The notes under the pieces are model-generated. The model did not search any database. It was not told the origin of the DNA and was given only the letters and a program-made list of their open reading frames with translations. The position numbers and the translations under genes were made by a program. A stretch of DNA of 34,034 nucleotides from an uncultured bacterium. Lineage in GTDB: Bacteria; Cyanobacteriota; Vampirovibrionia; Gastranaerophilales; Gastranaerophilaceae. The DNA is taken from contig USEW01000005.1 in assembly GCA_900553845.1 (NCBI GenBank), positions 1 through 34,034 of the forward strand, in the 5' to 3' direction. This document shows, piece after piece, positions 23,499 through 32,633 of this stretch. How positions within the stretch are numbered: position 1 is the stretch's first letter; the number at the start of each line of letters is the position of its first letter.

Positions 23499-23572
23499 GC
23501 GCCCGTAGCTCAGTTGGATAGAGCGCAGGTCTCCGAAGCCTGAGGCCGTGGGTTCAATTCCCGCCGGGCGTA
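23499..23572 (+). tRNA. tRNA-Arg (anticodon CCG)
   Basis: A 74-nt cloverleaf. Acceptor GCGCCCG pairs with CGGGCGT, the D-stem is GCTC/GAGC with a 9-nt loop, the anticodon stem CAGGT/GCCTG carries loop CT-CCG-AA, and the T-arm is GTGGG-TTCAATT-CCCGC. Discriminator A, CCA not encoded. It reads CGG arginine codons. Confidence 0.95.
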
Positions 23573-23583
23573 GTTATTATTTT

Positions 23584-26500
23584 TTATATTTTAGTGTTCT
23601 TTCCACTAAAGCTACCATCCCAGCATGTATCAAAAACATGATTTATAAGTGCTTTTAGTCCTTTTTTTATTGTATTATCAAACGTATCTTTTTGAAGCTT
23701 AAAACATTCCTTATTGTCACCATCTTTAATAACAATGTGATCTGTATTCTCCTCCGAATTAACCTCTATGTTATAGCTAAAATAATACTCATCGTTATAT
23801 TCAAATGGTTTGTTTGTATATAAATCATTAAAATTGCTTAATGCACATAATACAGCGTTAATAATTTTAGGATTGTTTTCTAACATTTCTGATATTGCTT
23901 GAATATCAGGATCATTGTCTATCTTTTTTTGTAAATTTTTTAATGTTTCATTTTTAGAATAAAACTGTTCTAATGTAATATTTTTGTCTTTTGCAGCATC
24001 AAATGTAGCGGTGAAATGAGTTTGGAGTGTCGGATGTATGTTTGTTAATATTGTATGTGCTATTCTAGTAGCAATAGAGTTAAACGTATCTGTGTTGCCC
24101 TGGTTATATGTAGTTTGCGAATTGTACGGTGCGCAAAATAATTGTAATATAGATTTTTTTCTTGTTGATTGTATATCAATACTATGATGAAATAATGTCG
24201 GTAGCCCATTGAACACATTGCCTTCTAGAGTTTGAAAAATTTCCGGTAATTTGGCTCTATAAGATTCTTTTATCACCTCTTTAATAGTGTCTTTTAATTT
24301 GTCAATAGATTCTGTAATACCATTTATAGAAGATATAAGGTTTGATGAGTTATCTTTTGGGTTCTTATCTAATTTTGTTATAGCTTGAGTAAATGCTTCT
24401 TGTGATGCATTTAGTTTACCTATAGCATCAGCTAAGTTTGTTTGGCTGCCACTTAAATTATCTAAGGAATTCTTAACTTGTTGTAAAGTGCCTGCAACAG
24501 AACCTGCAAGTTCTTTATAACTATTCATTAAATCTACATTGTTCTCAGCTATTGTATTAATATTCTCCATTGTTGTTTTTAATGCCTCAACCGTACTATT
24601 GAAAGCTTGAACAATTTCTCCATTTTGTTTTGTATATGTTTTTAAACTTTCTGAAAGCTCTTTTAGTTTTGAAAGATTTTCTAAACATTGAAGTTTTGCC
24701 TCCATTGTTTCTATCAGGTTTAATAAGGTATGTTTTTTTCCGCTTTCATCTGTTGAAACCTCCCCAAGTGCTTCTTGCATTTTTTGAATTGACTCTTGCA
24801 TAAATTCAAGATGCTGAAGTTTACTAAGCTTCTCTTCCAATGTTGTTTTAAGCTCTTCAAGTTTTGCACCAGCTCCATTGTCCTTTAAAGCATCTATTGC
24901 TTCTTTTATTTCGTCTAATGATTTACCAATTTGAGTAAGCCCGCTTTCAAATGGTTTTGAATTCATTGAGGCTGCTTTATCGTCTACCAGCTGTTGCAGT
25001 TTTTTTGTATCTAAAGGACTCATTGATGTATCTGAACTATATGAAGAAGTATACCATATATTTAAAACACTTATTATATTTGCAATTGATAATTTCGATT
25101 TACCTTTTGCTTTATCTATAAATACATTTGCAATACTATCAACAGTGTAGCTGGTGTCCTTACAAATTGATGGATATTTATGCTCAATTAGCTTCTTAAT
25201 ACTTGCTTTATCAGGCATGCCTATTTTCATTTCGTTTAGACGACCTTCACGTTTTATAGCACCATCGACATTTTCAGGGTGATTTGTTGCAGCAAGACAT
25301 AAAATACCTGATTCTTGAAGGTTTTGAATACAATCTAGCATGGTGGCAGTTTTTGTATGGCTGTTTTCAACACTATGCATTAAATCAGCTCCTTCTCTAT
25401 TAGGAAACATTGTTTCAGCTTCGTCCATGAATAATATTATAGGTTTTTCGCCATTTATTTGACGTTGTAAACCTTCAAGTTTTATTTCTTCAATAATTTC
25501 TTTTACATTATCAACATTAACTCCTTTATCTCCTATACGCAAAGTATAAACGTCTGCACCAATTTTTTCTCCAAGAGCATAAGGTATTGTTGTTTTTCCG
25601 CATCCGGCAGGACCTGACAATAAATAACCACTAGAATTTTTTTCGTCCATTTCCCAGTTTTCTAATTTTGTTTTTTCATTATCAAGACCGTATATATCAT
25701 CCCATTTTATTCCCTTTGGGCTGGATTTTTTCAATTTACTTATTTCAATACTTGATTTACCTCGACATTTACTGATTAAATATAGCATTGCTTTTTTATA
25801 ATCGATTTTATTCGTGTTATCCATACAATTTTGAAGAATATTGTGAGCATCTGCCCAGTTCATATTATGGTCAAACATAAATTTTGCAATTTTTCTTATA
25901 TTTTGTTCATAATTATTTGTTGTTGTTTCTTTTATTTCATTACCACATAACATGCTTTCAATTTCTTTTTGTATAGGAAGTCTAAAAGCAATTGTTTCGT
26001 TGAATCTCCCTGAACCTATTGCAGCTTCGTCACATTTGTTAGCATAATTTGTCGAACCTAAAATAATTATGCCTTGTGATTCAAGATTGTCACAATTTTT
26101 TAAAAATGCATTCACCATTGCTTTTTCTTCGTTTGATGAATTATTGCGTTCCACTAAAAAAGAATCAATTTCATCCATAACTAGTATAACGGGTTTACCA
26201 TCTTTTTTCACTTGTTGATGCAGTTGTGCAAACATTTTATCAATATTTTTTTCTGTTTCACCACGAACTGAGCTTATTATTTTACTTGCTTTGCATGAAA
26301 ATGTTGTCAAACCGCTATCTTTTGCAAAAACATTTGCTGATAAAGTTTTCCCACATCTTGGTGGTCCTTGAAGCAAAACGCCACAACCTTTGGGAGTGCC
26401 ATCTTCATTTTTTTCATTTTTGCATCTATCTAATATATTCTTAAGTTCGGCTTTTTGCTTGTCATTGCCTTTAATATCTTCAATTTTTGGGCTATTGTTC

Positions 26501-26778
26501 GAAAATGTTACTTTTTCAAGAGGTTTTGACATAAAACTCAAATTTGAATTTTTTAACCATTTAAAACCAAAAATTCCACCTATAACTAAACCTGCTGTTA
26601 ATAAAGCCGTATTAAAAACAGATGTGACGGTTTTTAAAATACGACAAGTTTTTTTACTTTTGCTTTCATAATTATCAATGCTATTTTGATACATTGCCGG
26701 AATATAAGTACTATTTGATTGCATAGCAGACAAACCAGTATATTGTTTATTAAAATTACTTGGGATATTTGATGTCAT
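23584..26778 (-). CDS. Membrane-anchored double-AAA+ ATPase with long coiled-coil tail
   Basis: 1064 residues. A polar N-terminus is followed by one transmembrane helix (about 51-75, VTSVFNTALLTAGLVIGGIF). AAA domain 1 has Walker A GPPRCGKT (138-145), Walker B MDEID (201-205) and GSGRF (255-259). Domain 2 has GPAGCGKT (389-396), MDEAE (451-455), sensor AATN (496-499) and EGR (511-513). Both look competent to hydrolyse ATP. Residues about 630-850 are a long coiled coil of repeated L/E/K heptads, then a helical C-terminal domain. There is no FtsH protease motif and no p97 N-domain. The fold suggests a membrane-tethered unfoldase or remodelling machine of unknown target. AGAGGA precedes ATG 26778, and a 10-bp palindrome ACAATATTGT (26859-26868) sits upstream. 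It ends 11 bp from tRNA-Arg, convergent. Confidence 0.85.
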   Translation of the reverse strand: MTSNIPSNFNKQYTGLSAMQSNSTYIPAMYQNSIDNYESKSKKTCRILKTVTSVFNTALLTAGLVIGGIFGFKWLKNSNLSFMSKPLEKVTFSNNSPKIEDIKGNDKQKAELKNILDRCKNEKNEDGTPKGCGVLLQGPPRCGKTLSANVFAKDSGLTTFSCKASKIISSVRGETEKNIDKMFAQLHQQVKKDGKPVILVMDEIDSFLVERNNSSNEEKAMVNAFLKNCDNLESQGIIILGSTNYANKCDEAAIGSGRFNETIAFRLPIQKEIESMLCGNEIKETTTNNYEQNIRKIAKFMFDHNMNWADAHNILQNCMDNTNKIDYKKAMLYLISKCRGKSSIEISKLKKSSPKGIKWDDIYGLDNEKTKLENWEMDEKNSSGYLLSGPAGCGKTTIPYALGEKIGADVYTLRIGDKGVNVDNVKEIIEEIKLEGLQRQINGEKPIILFMDEAETMFPNREGADLMHSVENSHTKTATMLDCIQNLQESGILCLAATNHPENVDGAIKREGRLNEMKIGMPDKASIKKLIEHKYPSICKDTSYTVDSIANVFIDKAKGKSKLSIANIISVLNIWYTSSYSSDTSMSPLDTKKLQQLVDDKAASMNSKPFESGLTQIGKSLDEIKEAIDALKDNGAGAKLEELKTTLEEKLSKLQHLEFMQESIQKMQEALGEVSTDESGKKHTLLNLIETMEAKLQCLENLSKLKELSESLKTYTKQNGEIVQAFNSTVEALKTTMENINTIAENNVDLMNSYKELAGSVAGTLQQVKNSLDNLSGSQTNLADAIGKLNASQEAFTQAITKLDKNPKDNSSNLISSINGITESIDKLKDTIKEVIKESYRAKLPEIFQTLEGNVFNGLPTLFHHSIDIQSTRKKSILQLFCAPYNSQTTYNQGNTDTFNSIATRIAHTILTNIHPTLQTHFTATFDAAKDKNITLEQFYSKNETLKNLQKKIDNDPDIQAISEMLENNPKIINAVLCALSNFNDLYTNKPFEYNDEYYFSYNIEVNSEENTDHIVIKDGDNKECFKLQKDTFDNTIKKGLKALINHVFDTCWDGSFSGKNTKI

Positions 26779-26876
26779 TATTTTTAATCCTCTTTATCTT
26801 CACACTAAGATATTATCGGATTATTTTTTTTAAACTTTGATGAATGTAGTTTTTTATTACAATATTGTTACAAAAG

Positions 26877-28967
26877 TTATAAAACTTCAATTTTTTTATT
26901 TTTTGTTTTATGTTTAAACCATCTAAATTTATTATTTTTCTTTTGTTTTTCAACATCATTCATTTCAAGATATTCAAAATCTACGCCTGATTTTTCAGAC
27001 CCTATTAACATTGATATATCAAAATAAGTATTCTTTCTTAAATAATCATAACCTATACTAAATTTTGCATTTGGAGGTCCAACTGATACGTAGAATCTAT
27101 TTTCCTGCATATTTTTATTATCAAAAGTTTCACCATCTAAAACATAAACACCGCGGTATGCTATTGATAAATATTTACATATAGCAAGAGATTGCGTAAA
27201 CTCTAAAGCTGATTTTCCATAACGAAATTTGTCGAAATCAAAAGGTGAATCGTCTTTTATTCCTGACATATAATAACTTACACGTGAATGCCAGCGTTTA
27301 AACCTGTGTGATATTGTTGGAGCGAAACGGACTACAGCTTGTGTATCGCCTGTACCATAAACTCCAAGTGATGTTTGTCCAATTAAACCTATTTGTACAT
27401 CTATATCGTCACTATACACATAGGTAAAAAGTTCTTTATATAATTCAGCCTGCCATTTTGCACGAAATGTACTAAAGTTTCTATCACTTGATTCATCAAA
27501 GTTATAATCACGGGCAATACCTGCTTTTAATTCATGTGAAAAACGAGTTGACAATTCAGGTATTTTATAACTTTTTTTATATTTTAATTCACCAATCAAC
27601 TCTGGCATTCTAGCACCCATAAACCCATCATCTTTATAAGAGTTTATGCCATAATCAAATGTCCAGTCGCCGTTTATTTTATATTTGCCGTCCATAACAA
27701 TTTTGTCACGTGAAGTTCCATAACCAAATTCGACATTGTTGCGTTTGCTTAAAAATCTAGATGTAAAACCAATACCAAAGTCATTTTTTTGTGTTACAAC
27801 AGGTGCAACTTTTAATGTCGAGCCTTTTGGCATTTTGAAAACAAATCCATAGCCTAAAAACATACCAAGCTGATTTTCGCTTCCTAATTCAGGTCCTGAC
27901 AGTTCTACGAAGTTTTGTTCTTTATCTGTAATAAGTTCAATATCACCAATTCCTGTTAGGTGTTCTCCATTCCGATAAATAGAGGCTTGTTTTAACTTTG
28001 CACTATCATGTTCTTTAAATCTATCTATAATAATCGTTCTTGCTTTTAAAGTAAAAGAGTTATTTTTTAAAGCTTTGTCATCTTTATCCACCATATCTTG
28101 TTGAAATTCTTGTTCAAGTGGAAAATATCTTCCAAAAGTTCTTGTTTGAAGTGCTACAGCTGTTTTATCATTAAATTTTATATTACCCCAGTAACCCTTA
28201 ATTTTATCTTCGCTCATATTTCCATATTGGGCATTTAATGTAATTTTATCGTCTTTTGTAATAGGATTTTCAATAAGCGAGTTACCAAAATTCATATCAA
28301 TTATAATATAGTCTCCATAAACCCATTTACCATCTTTAACCATCCTTACTTTGCCTTTTGCAGTTATTTTATTGTGCTGATGGTTAAATACAATTTTATT
28401 AGCATATAATGTTGTATCTTCTTTAGAGAAATAAACACGTGCATTTCCACTTGCTATTACATTTTCGGTTTTGGGGTCGTAATCCATGCGTTCAGATGTT
28501 ATATCAACATTTGAATTTTCTTTTTTTGTTTTTTGAGGGTTATCTTTTTTGTTCCAGCTAAAAAATCTACGTCTTGTTGTTTTAACTTGTTTTTTGTCTT
28601 TATTTTCGTTTTTTATAACTTGTGCATTAACTGTTTTGTTTTGAGATGATGTATCATCAATATTTTTATCAATTTTATCATCTGATATATTAAATTTCTT
28701 TTTGGTTTTTTCATTTACTTTTAATGATTTATTTTTATCTTTTTTAAAATTAATAATATTGAATTTAGACTTTGAATTAGTTTCTTTTGATTGCTGAGAT
28801 TTATTTAAAGCATGAATTTTTAATTTTTCCTGGAAATTTTTTACAGGAACCAGCTTTGCATTTTCAATATCTTTAACTTCACTTTTTTGTGTTTGTGCAA
28901 AAACAGGATTCAAATTAAAAATTGCTACCGTTAATATTATTAAAATAAGATTATATAAAAAATTCAT
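26877..28967 (-). CDS. lptD: LptD/OstA-like outer-membrane assembly protein
   Basis: LptD is the outer-membrane barrel that inserts lipopolysaccharide at the cell surface. The 696-residue protein starts with a signal peptide (about 1-24, ending NPVFA). A long basic linker (about 30-145) comes next. Then there is an OstA/LptA-like periplasmic domain (about 150-230: ITSERMDYDPKTENVIASG, KIVFNHQHNKITAKGKVRM). The remaining 450 residues have the alternating pattern of a beta-barrel with many aromatic belt positions. It is a little shorter than enterobacterial LptD. It lies 25 bases after the LytM gene and is likely co-transcribed. The linker is unusually long and lysine-rich. A generic OstA-like barrel is the alternative, so the symbol is tentative. 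Confidence 0.75.
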   Translation of the reverse strand: MNFLYNLILIILTVAIFNLNPVFAQTQKSEVKDIENAKLVPVKNFQEKLKIHALNKSQQSKETNSKSKFNIINFKKDKNKSLKVNEKTKKKFNISDDKIDKNIDDTSSQNKTVNAQVIKNENKDKKQVKTTRRRFFSWNKKDNPQKTKKENSNVDITSERMDYDPKTENVIASGNARVYFSKEDTTLYANKIVFNHQHNKITAKGKVRMVKDGKWVYGDYIIIDMNFGNSLIENPITKDDKITLNAQYGNMSEDKIKGYWGNIKFNDKTAVALQTRTFGRYFPLEQEFQQDMVDKDDKALKNNSFTLKARTIIIDRFKEHDSAKLKQASIYRNGEHLTGIGDIELITDKEQNFVELSGPELGSENQLGMFLGYGFVFKMPKGSTLKVAPVVTQKNDFGIGFTSRFLSKRNNVEFGYGTSRDKIVMDGKYKINGDWTFDYGINSYKDDGFMGARMPELIGELKYKKSYKIPELSTRFSHELKAGIARDYNFDESSDRNFSTFRAKWQAELYKELFTYVYSDDIDVQIGLIGQTSLGVYGTGDTQAVVRFAPTISHRFKRWHSRVSYYMSGIKDDSPFDFDKFRYGKSALEFTQSLAICKYLSIAYRGVYVLDGETFDNKNMQENRFYVSVGPPNAKFSIGYDYLRKNTYFDISMLIGSEKSGVDFEYLEMNDVEKQKKNNKFRWFKHKTKNKKIEVL

Positions 28968-28992
28968 TTAAATATTATGTCCCTCAATAAAT

Positions 28993-30114
28993 TTAGATGT
29001 AATTTAAAGGATTCTGAACTTGTCCGCGAACCCTGACTTCAAAATGCAAATGAGGTCCGGTTGAATATCCTGTTGATCCTGCATTTCCTATTTTTTGTCC
29101 CTGACTTATTTTCTGCCCTACAGATACATTATAACTTGATAAATGAGCATATAAAGTTGAAATTGCTTTACCATTATACTGACCGTGGTCAATGATAACA
29201 ACTTTGCCATATCCGCCATACCAACCTACATACATAACCCGTCCTGAGTTTGATGCTTTAACAGGTGTTCCCATAGGAACTCCTATATCGATTCCGCTAT
29301 GGAATATGCGAGTTTTAAATATAGGATGAATACGATACCCAAACGGTGACGTGATTGGACCACGAAGCGGCCATATAAAACCTGTTGCTAGTTTAACATT
29401 TGATGTTTTTGAACTTGCCAGCATTTTTTGAAGTCTTTGACTTTGATATGCTAATTCTCTTTCTGCTTTTTCATAAGCTTTTCTATCTGTTTTAAGCTTA
29501 TTTATCATATTTTCATTTTGATTTATAGCTTTTGATATTGATTGTTTTTCTTTATCAATAGAGTTAATTGTTTGTGCTAAATACTGTTTTTCTCTATCAA
29601 TTTGAAGTTTAAGCTGGTTTACTCTTATTGCACTTTGCCTTAAATTTTCAAGTTGTTTTTGGTCTTGTCTAACTATTACTTTTTGAAAATATATTCTATC
29701 TAAAAAATCATTAAAATCGTTTGACGACAATAGAAAATCCATCATACTACCACGTTGATTTTTAAATATTTTAACGATTCTATTTGTAGCAAGTGATTCA
29801 TATATAGAATAATCATGTATTAATTGATTATATTCAAATTGAGCTTTTTCAAGACGTTGCTGGACTTGTTTATAGCGTTCTTTTGAAGTTATGAGATTTT
29901 TTTGTGTTTTTTCTAGTTTTAACTGGTTTTTGTATAATTTATTTGTTTCACGAGATTCTAAGAATTTTAATGTACGAATTTTAGCTTTTGTTTCTTTGTG
30001 TTTTTTTACAACTTGATTATAACTTGTTGCATAGGCACTAAATTGCAACCCTGTAATGATTAAAAACAGAAGCAAACTTATTATTTTTATTCCCACACTT
30101 TTTTTATTTCTCAT
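28993..30114 (-). CDS. M23/LytM-domain protein of EnvC type
   Basis: EnvC-type proteins are exported, sit on the FtsX periplasmic loop and activate peptidoglycan amidases at the septum. The 373-residue protein has a signal or anchor helix (about 8-29), a long coiled coil (about 34-235) and a C-terminal LytM domain from GFIWPLRGPITSPFGYR. The metal-site motifs are present: HSGIDIG (His, Asp) and GPHLHFEVR (H-x-H). Retained zinc ligands mean this copy may be an active endopeptidase, whereas classical EnvC is degenerate. A coiled coil before LytM is the EnvC signature. Its genome neighbour FtsEX at 17748-19323 supports a division role. It follows the miniprotein gene by 37 bases in the same direction. 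Confidence 0.9.
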   Translation of the reverse strand: MRNKKSVGIKIISLLLFLIITGLQFSAYATSYNQVVKKHKETKAKIRTLKFLESRETNKLYKNQLKLEKTQKNLITSKERYKQVQQRLEKAQFEYNQLIHDYSIYESLATNRIVKIFKNQRGSMMDFLLSSNDFNDFLDRIYFQKVIVRQDQKQLENLRQSAIRVNQLKLQIDREKQYLAQTINSIDKEKQSISKAINQNENMINKLKTDRKAYEKAERELAYQSQRLQKMLASSKTSNVKLATGFIWPLRGPITSPFGYRIHPIFKTRIFHSGIDIGVPMGTPVKASNSGRVMYVGWYGGYGKVVIIDHGQYNGKAISTLYAHLSSYNVSVGQKISQGQKIGNAGSTGYSTGPHLHFEVRVRGQVQNPLNYI

Positions 30115-30151
30115 ACTCGTTTTTATATTAGTTTATTTTATTTTTTAATAT

Positions 30152-30265
30152 TTAATTTCCAAATTGCGAAATCAAAGCTATTGCTAGTGGTGCTATTGTC
30201 CAAAATATAAACGATAAAGCAAGTATTGATACAATTATTTTTTGATGTTTACGAAAAAATTCCAT
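30152..30265 (-). CDS. 37-aa single-helix membrane miniprotein
   Basis: ATG 30265 has GAGGGA eight to nine bases upstream and the frame runs to TAA at 30152. The peptide is MEFFRKHQKIIVSILALSF, then IFWTIAPLAIALISQFGN: a short basic start and one long hydrophobic helix. This fits a positive-inside inner-membrane microprotein. It is the first gene of the leftward unit, 37 bases before the LytM gene. Such peptides often modulate a membrane partner; here FtsX or the LytM protein are natural candidates, but nothing shows that directly. No family recognised. Confidence 0.6.
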   Translation of the reverse strand: MEFFRKHQKIIVSILALSFIFWTIAPLAIALISQFGN

Positions 30266-30312
30266 ACAAAATCCCTCAAGTTTAATACTACCTAACATTT
30301 TACTTCAAAAAT

Positions 30313-30340
30313 TTGACTTTGCAAATTATTAAACTATACT
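30313..30340 (+). promoter_or_regulatory. Sigma70-type promoter of the amino-acid ABC operon
   Basis: -35 TTGACT (30313-30318) and -10 TATACT (30335-30340) separated by 16 bp. The transcript would begin about 50 bases before ATG 30397. Confidence 0.65.
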
Positions 30341-30396
30341 ATACTTATTAAAATTTAACATTTGATTTATTTATTGGCTTTTGTTTTAATATTGAT

Positions 30397-31128
30397 ATGA
30401 TGATTAAAGTTGAGAGTTTAAATAAATTTTACAATAAAAATCTATGTGTCTTAAAAGATATAAACCTTGAAATAAAAAAAGGCGAAATTTTTGGTATTGT
30501 TGGCTCTTCAGGTTGTGGTAAGAGTACTTTTTTAAGAACGCTCAATGCTTTGGAAACTATAAATTCTGGAAATATTTTTATTGATGGTATAAAACTTGAT
30601 TCAAAAAAAAATATAAAGGAAGCCAGAAAAAAAATAGGTATTGTTTTTCAAGGTTATAATCTTTTTGAAAATTATACTGTTATTGAAAATATTACCTTAG
30701 CACCTATTAAAGTTAAGAAAATGGATAAAACGCGCGCTTATAATGAAGCACGTGAATTATTGAGAAAAGTTGATTTAATAGAAAGAGAAAATTTTTATCC
30801 ACACCAACTTTCAGGCGGACAAAAACAAAGAGTGGCGATTGCAAGGTGTCTTGCAATGGAACCTCAAATTTTACTTTTTGATGAACCAACTTCTGCATTA
30901 GACCCCCAGATGACATTGGAGGTTTTGAATGTTATGAGAGAGTTAAAAAATGATGGACTTACCATGGTTATCGTCTCACATGAGTTAAGATTTTTATCTG
31001 AAATAGCTGATAAAATTGTTTTTATGCATAATAATACTATTTGGGAACAATCTTCGTCTTATGATTTCTTTAATAATCCTAAAACAAGTGAAGCAAACGA
31101 ATTTTTAAGCCACGTTCAAAGTCTTTAG
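30397..31128 (+). CDS. Polar amino-acid ABC transporter ATP-binding protein (GlnQ/HisP type)
   Basis: The ATPase that powers uptake of a polar amino acid. 243 residues with Walker A GSSGCGKST, Q-loop in VFQGYNLF, signature LSGGQKQRVAIARCL, Walker B LLFDEPTSALDP, and the switch histidine in VSHEL. The phrase FLRTLNALE after Walker A and the 'F-N-N-P' near the C-terminus are usual in this subfamily. Two consecutive ATGs (30397, 30400) are possible starts; neither has a strong Shine-Dalgarno. It heads a four-gene cluster with binding protein and two permeases, so the importer is complete. Confidence 0.92.
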   Translation: MMIKVESLNKFYNKNLCVLKDINLEIKKGEIFGIVGSSGCGKSTFLRTLNALETINSGNIFIDGIKLDSKKNIKEARKKIGIVFQGYNLFENYTVIENITLAPIKVKKMDKTRAYNEARELLRKVDLIERENFYPHQLSGGQKQRVAIARCLAMEPQILLFDEPTSALDPQMTLEVLNVMRELKNDGLTMVIVSHELRFLSEIADKIVFMHNNTIWEQSSSYDFFNNPKTSEANEFLSHVQSL

Positions 31129-31161
31129 TTTTTATTATTTAGTTAGGAGAAATATTAAATT

Positions 31162-31950
31162 ATGAAAAATATTTTTATTTGTCTTATGTTATTAGTTACA
31201 GGTTTTCTTATCTCAGGTTGTTCAAATAATAGTCAGCAACAAATTGTTGACGTGTATGATAAAATAAAAGCCCGTGATAAAATTATAGTCGGAGTAAAAT
31301 ATGATACTAAACCTTTTGGATTTATTGATAGCAATCAGAAAATATCAGGGTTTGATATTGATTTAGCTCATTTAATTGCAAAATATCTTCTAGATGACCC
31401 AAATAAAGTTGAATTTGTTCAGGTTACGCCGCAAAATAGGATTCTTGCTTTAAATTCTGGTCAAATTGATATGGTTATTGCAACTATGACTGTTACTGAA
31501 CAGAGAAAACAGGTTGTTGAATTTTCCCGTCCTTATTATATAGCTGGACAGGCTATTATGGTAAACAAAGATAGTAACATTTCAAATGTTAACGACTTAA
31601 AGAATAAAAAAATTATTATTGTTCTTGGAACAACAGCTGACAGAAACATTAAAAATATAGCACCTGAGTCTTTAATCCAAGGATATAGAACCTATAATGA
31701 CGCCTTTGCTGCTTTAAAAAATAATCGCGGTGATGCTTTAATTACGGATGATAGTATTTTACTTGGATTAATTGACAATGATAAGGGTTTTAAAATATTG
31801 TCCAAACGCTATACACAGGAACCTTATGCTATTGCCTTAAAAAAGGGACCAGAATCTCATAAATTACTTTTTTATATTGATAACGCTTTAAATAATATGG
31901 AAAACTCTGGTGAATTAAAAAAACTCAAGCAAAAATGGATTGAGAACTAA
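31162..31950 (+). CDS. Amino-acid ABC transporter substrate-binding lipoprotein
   Basis: 262 residues of the family 3 periplasmic binding fold. A signal sequence with lipobox LISG-Cys20 means it is lipid-anchored. DKIIVGVKYDTKPFGF starts the mature domain, followed by ISGFDIDLAHLIAKYL, FVQVTPQNRILALNSGQIDMVIATMTVTEQR and FSRPYYIAGQ, the classical ligand-pocket blocks; the Arg in TVTEQRK is the usual carboxylate clamp position. LGTTADRNI and an aspartate in GDALITDD complete the second lobe. The ligand is probably a polar amino acid such as glutamine, glutamate or arginine. AGGAGA precedes ATG 31162. Confidence 0.92.
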   Translation: MKNIFICLMLLVTGFLISGCSNNSQQQIVDVYDKIKARDKIIVGVKYDTKPFGFIDSNQKISGFDIDLAHLIAKYLLDDPNKVEFVQVTPQNRILALNSGQIDMVIATMTVTEQRKQVVEFSRPYYIAGQAIMVNKDSNISNVNDLKNKKIIIVLGTTADRNIKNIAPESLIQGYRTYNDAFAALKNNRGDALITDDSILLGLIDNDKGFKILSKRYTQEPYAIALKKGPESHKLLFYIDNALNNMENSGELKKLKQKWIEN

Positions 31951-31952
31951 CT

Positions 31953-32633
31953 ATGTATAATGTTGACTTTTCAATTATATATCAAAGCTTGCCTCAAATT
32001 TTTGAAGGTTTAAAAACAACTGTTTACGTTTGTATATTTGCTTTTTTATTTGCTTTTTTTATAGCAAGTATTATTACTTATTGTCGAGTATTAAAATGTA
32101 ATAAAATACTTGAAAAGATTATTGTTATTTTTGTTGAATTTATTCGCAACACACCGCTTCTTCTTCAAATTTATGTAGTGTTTAAACTTTTACCTCAAAT
32201 TGGCTTGACTTTTTCTCCAATAATTAGTGGTATACTCGCTCTTTCAATATATCAAGGCGTATATTTTTCAGAAGTAATGCGAAGCGGCATAGCACAAATC
32301 AAAGGTGAACAAATGAATGCAGCTTGTGCTCTTGGATTTTCTCCATTTGAAACATTTAGATTGATTATTTTCCCTCAAGGGTTAAAAAATGTAATATCAC
32401 CGCTTGGGTCTCAAGTTATTAACCTTATTAAAAATTCATCTCTTTTAAGTTTCATTGCTGTTAGTGATATCTTCTATATAAGTTATCAAAAAATAGCTGA
32501 TGATTTCCGAATTATTGAATATTTTACTTTATGTCTTATTTTATATACAAGTTTAACCGGTATTGTTTTAATTTTTACATATATATTTGAATTTTGTCTA
32601 AAAGTTAAATATAAAGAGGTATCAATTGCATGA
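31953..32633 (+). CDS. Amino-acid ABC transporter permease, first subunit
   Basis: 226 residues with about five membrane helices. FEGLKTTVYVCIFAFLFAF opens the permease, EFIRNTPLLLQIYVV is the conserved R-x-T-P-x-L-x-Q segment, and AACALGFSPFETFRLIIFPQ is the EAA coupling loop that docks on the ATPase. Then NLIKNSSLLSFIAV follows. The gene starts two bases after the binding-protein stop and overlaps the second permease by four bases, so the stoichiometry is likely set by translational coupling. It forms a heterodimer with the next product. Confidence 0.92.
   Translation: MYNVDFSIIYQSLPQIFEGLKTTVYVCIFAFLFAFFIASIITYCRVLKCNKILEKIIVIFVEFIRNTPLLLQIYVVFKLLPQIGLTFSPIISGILALSIYQGVYFSEVMRSGIAQIKGEQMNAACALGFSPFETFRLIIFPQGLKNVISPLGSQVINLIKNSSLLSFIAVSDIFYISYQKIADDFRIIEYFTLCLILYTSLTGIVLIFTYIFEFCLKVKYKEVSIA

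Noticed and set aside
26859..26868. ACAATATTGT palindrome before the AAA+ gene as a defined operator
   Set aside because: A 10-bp AT-rich palindrome is expected by chance in DNA of this composition; mentioned only in the gene entry.
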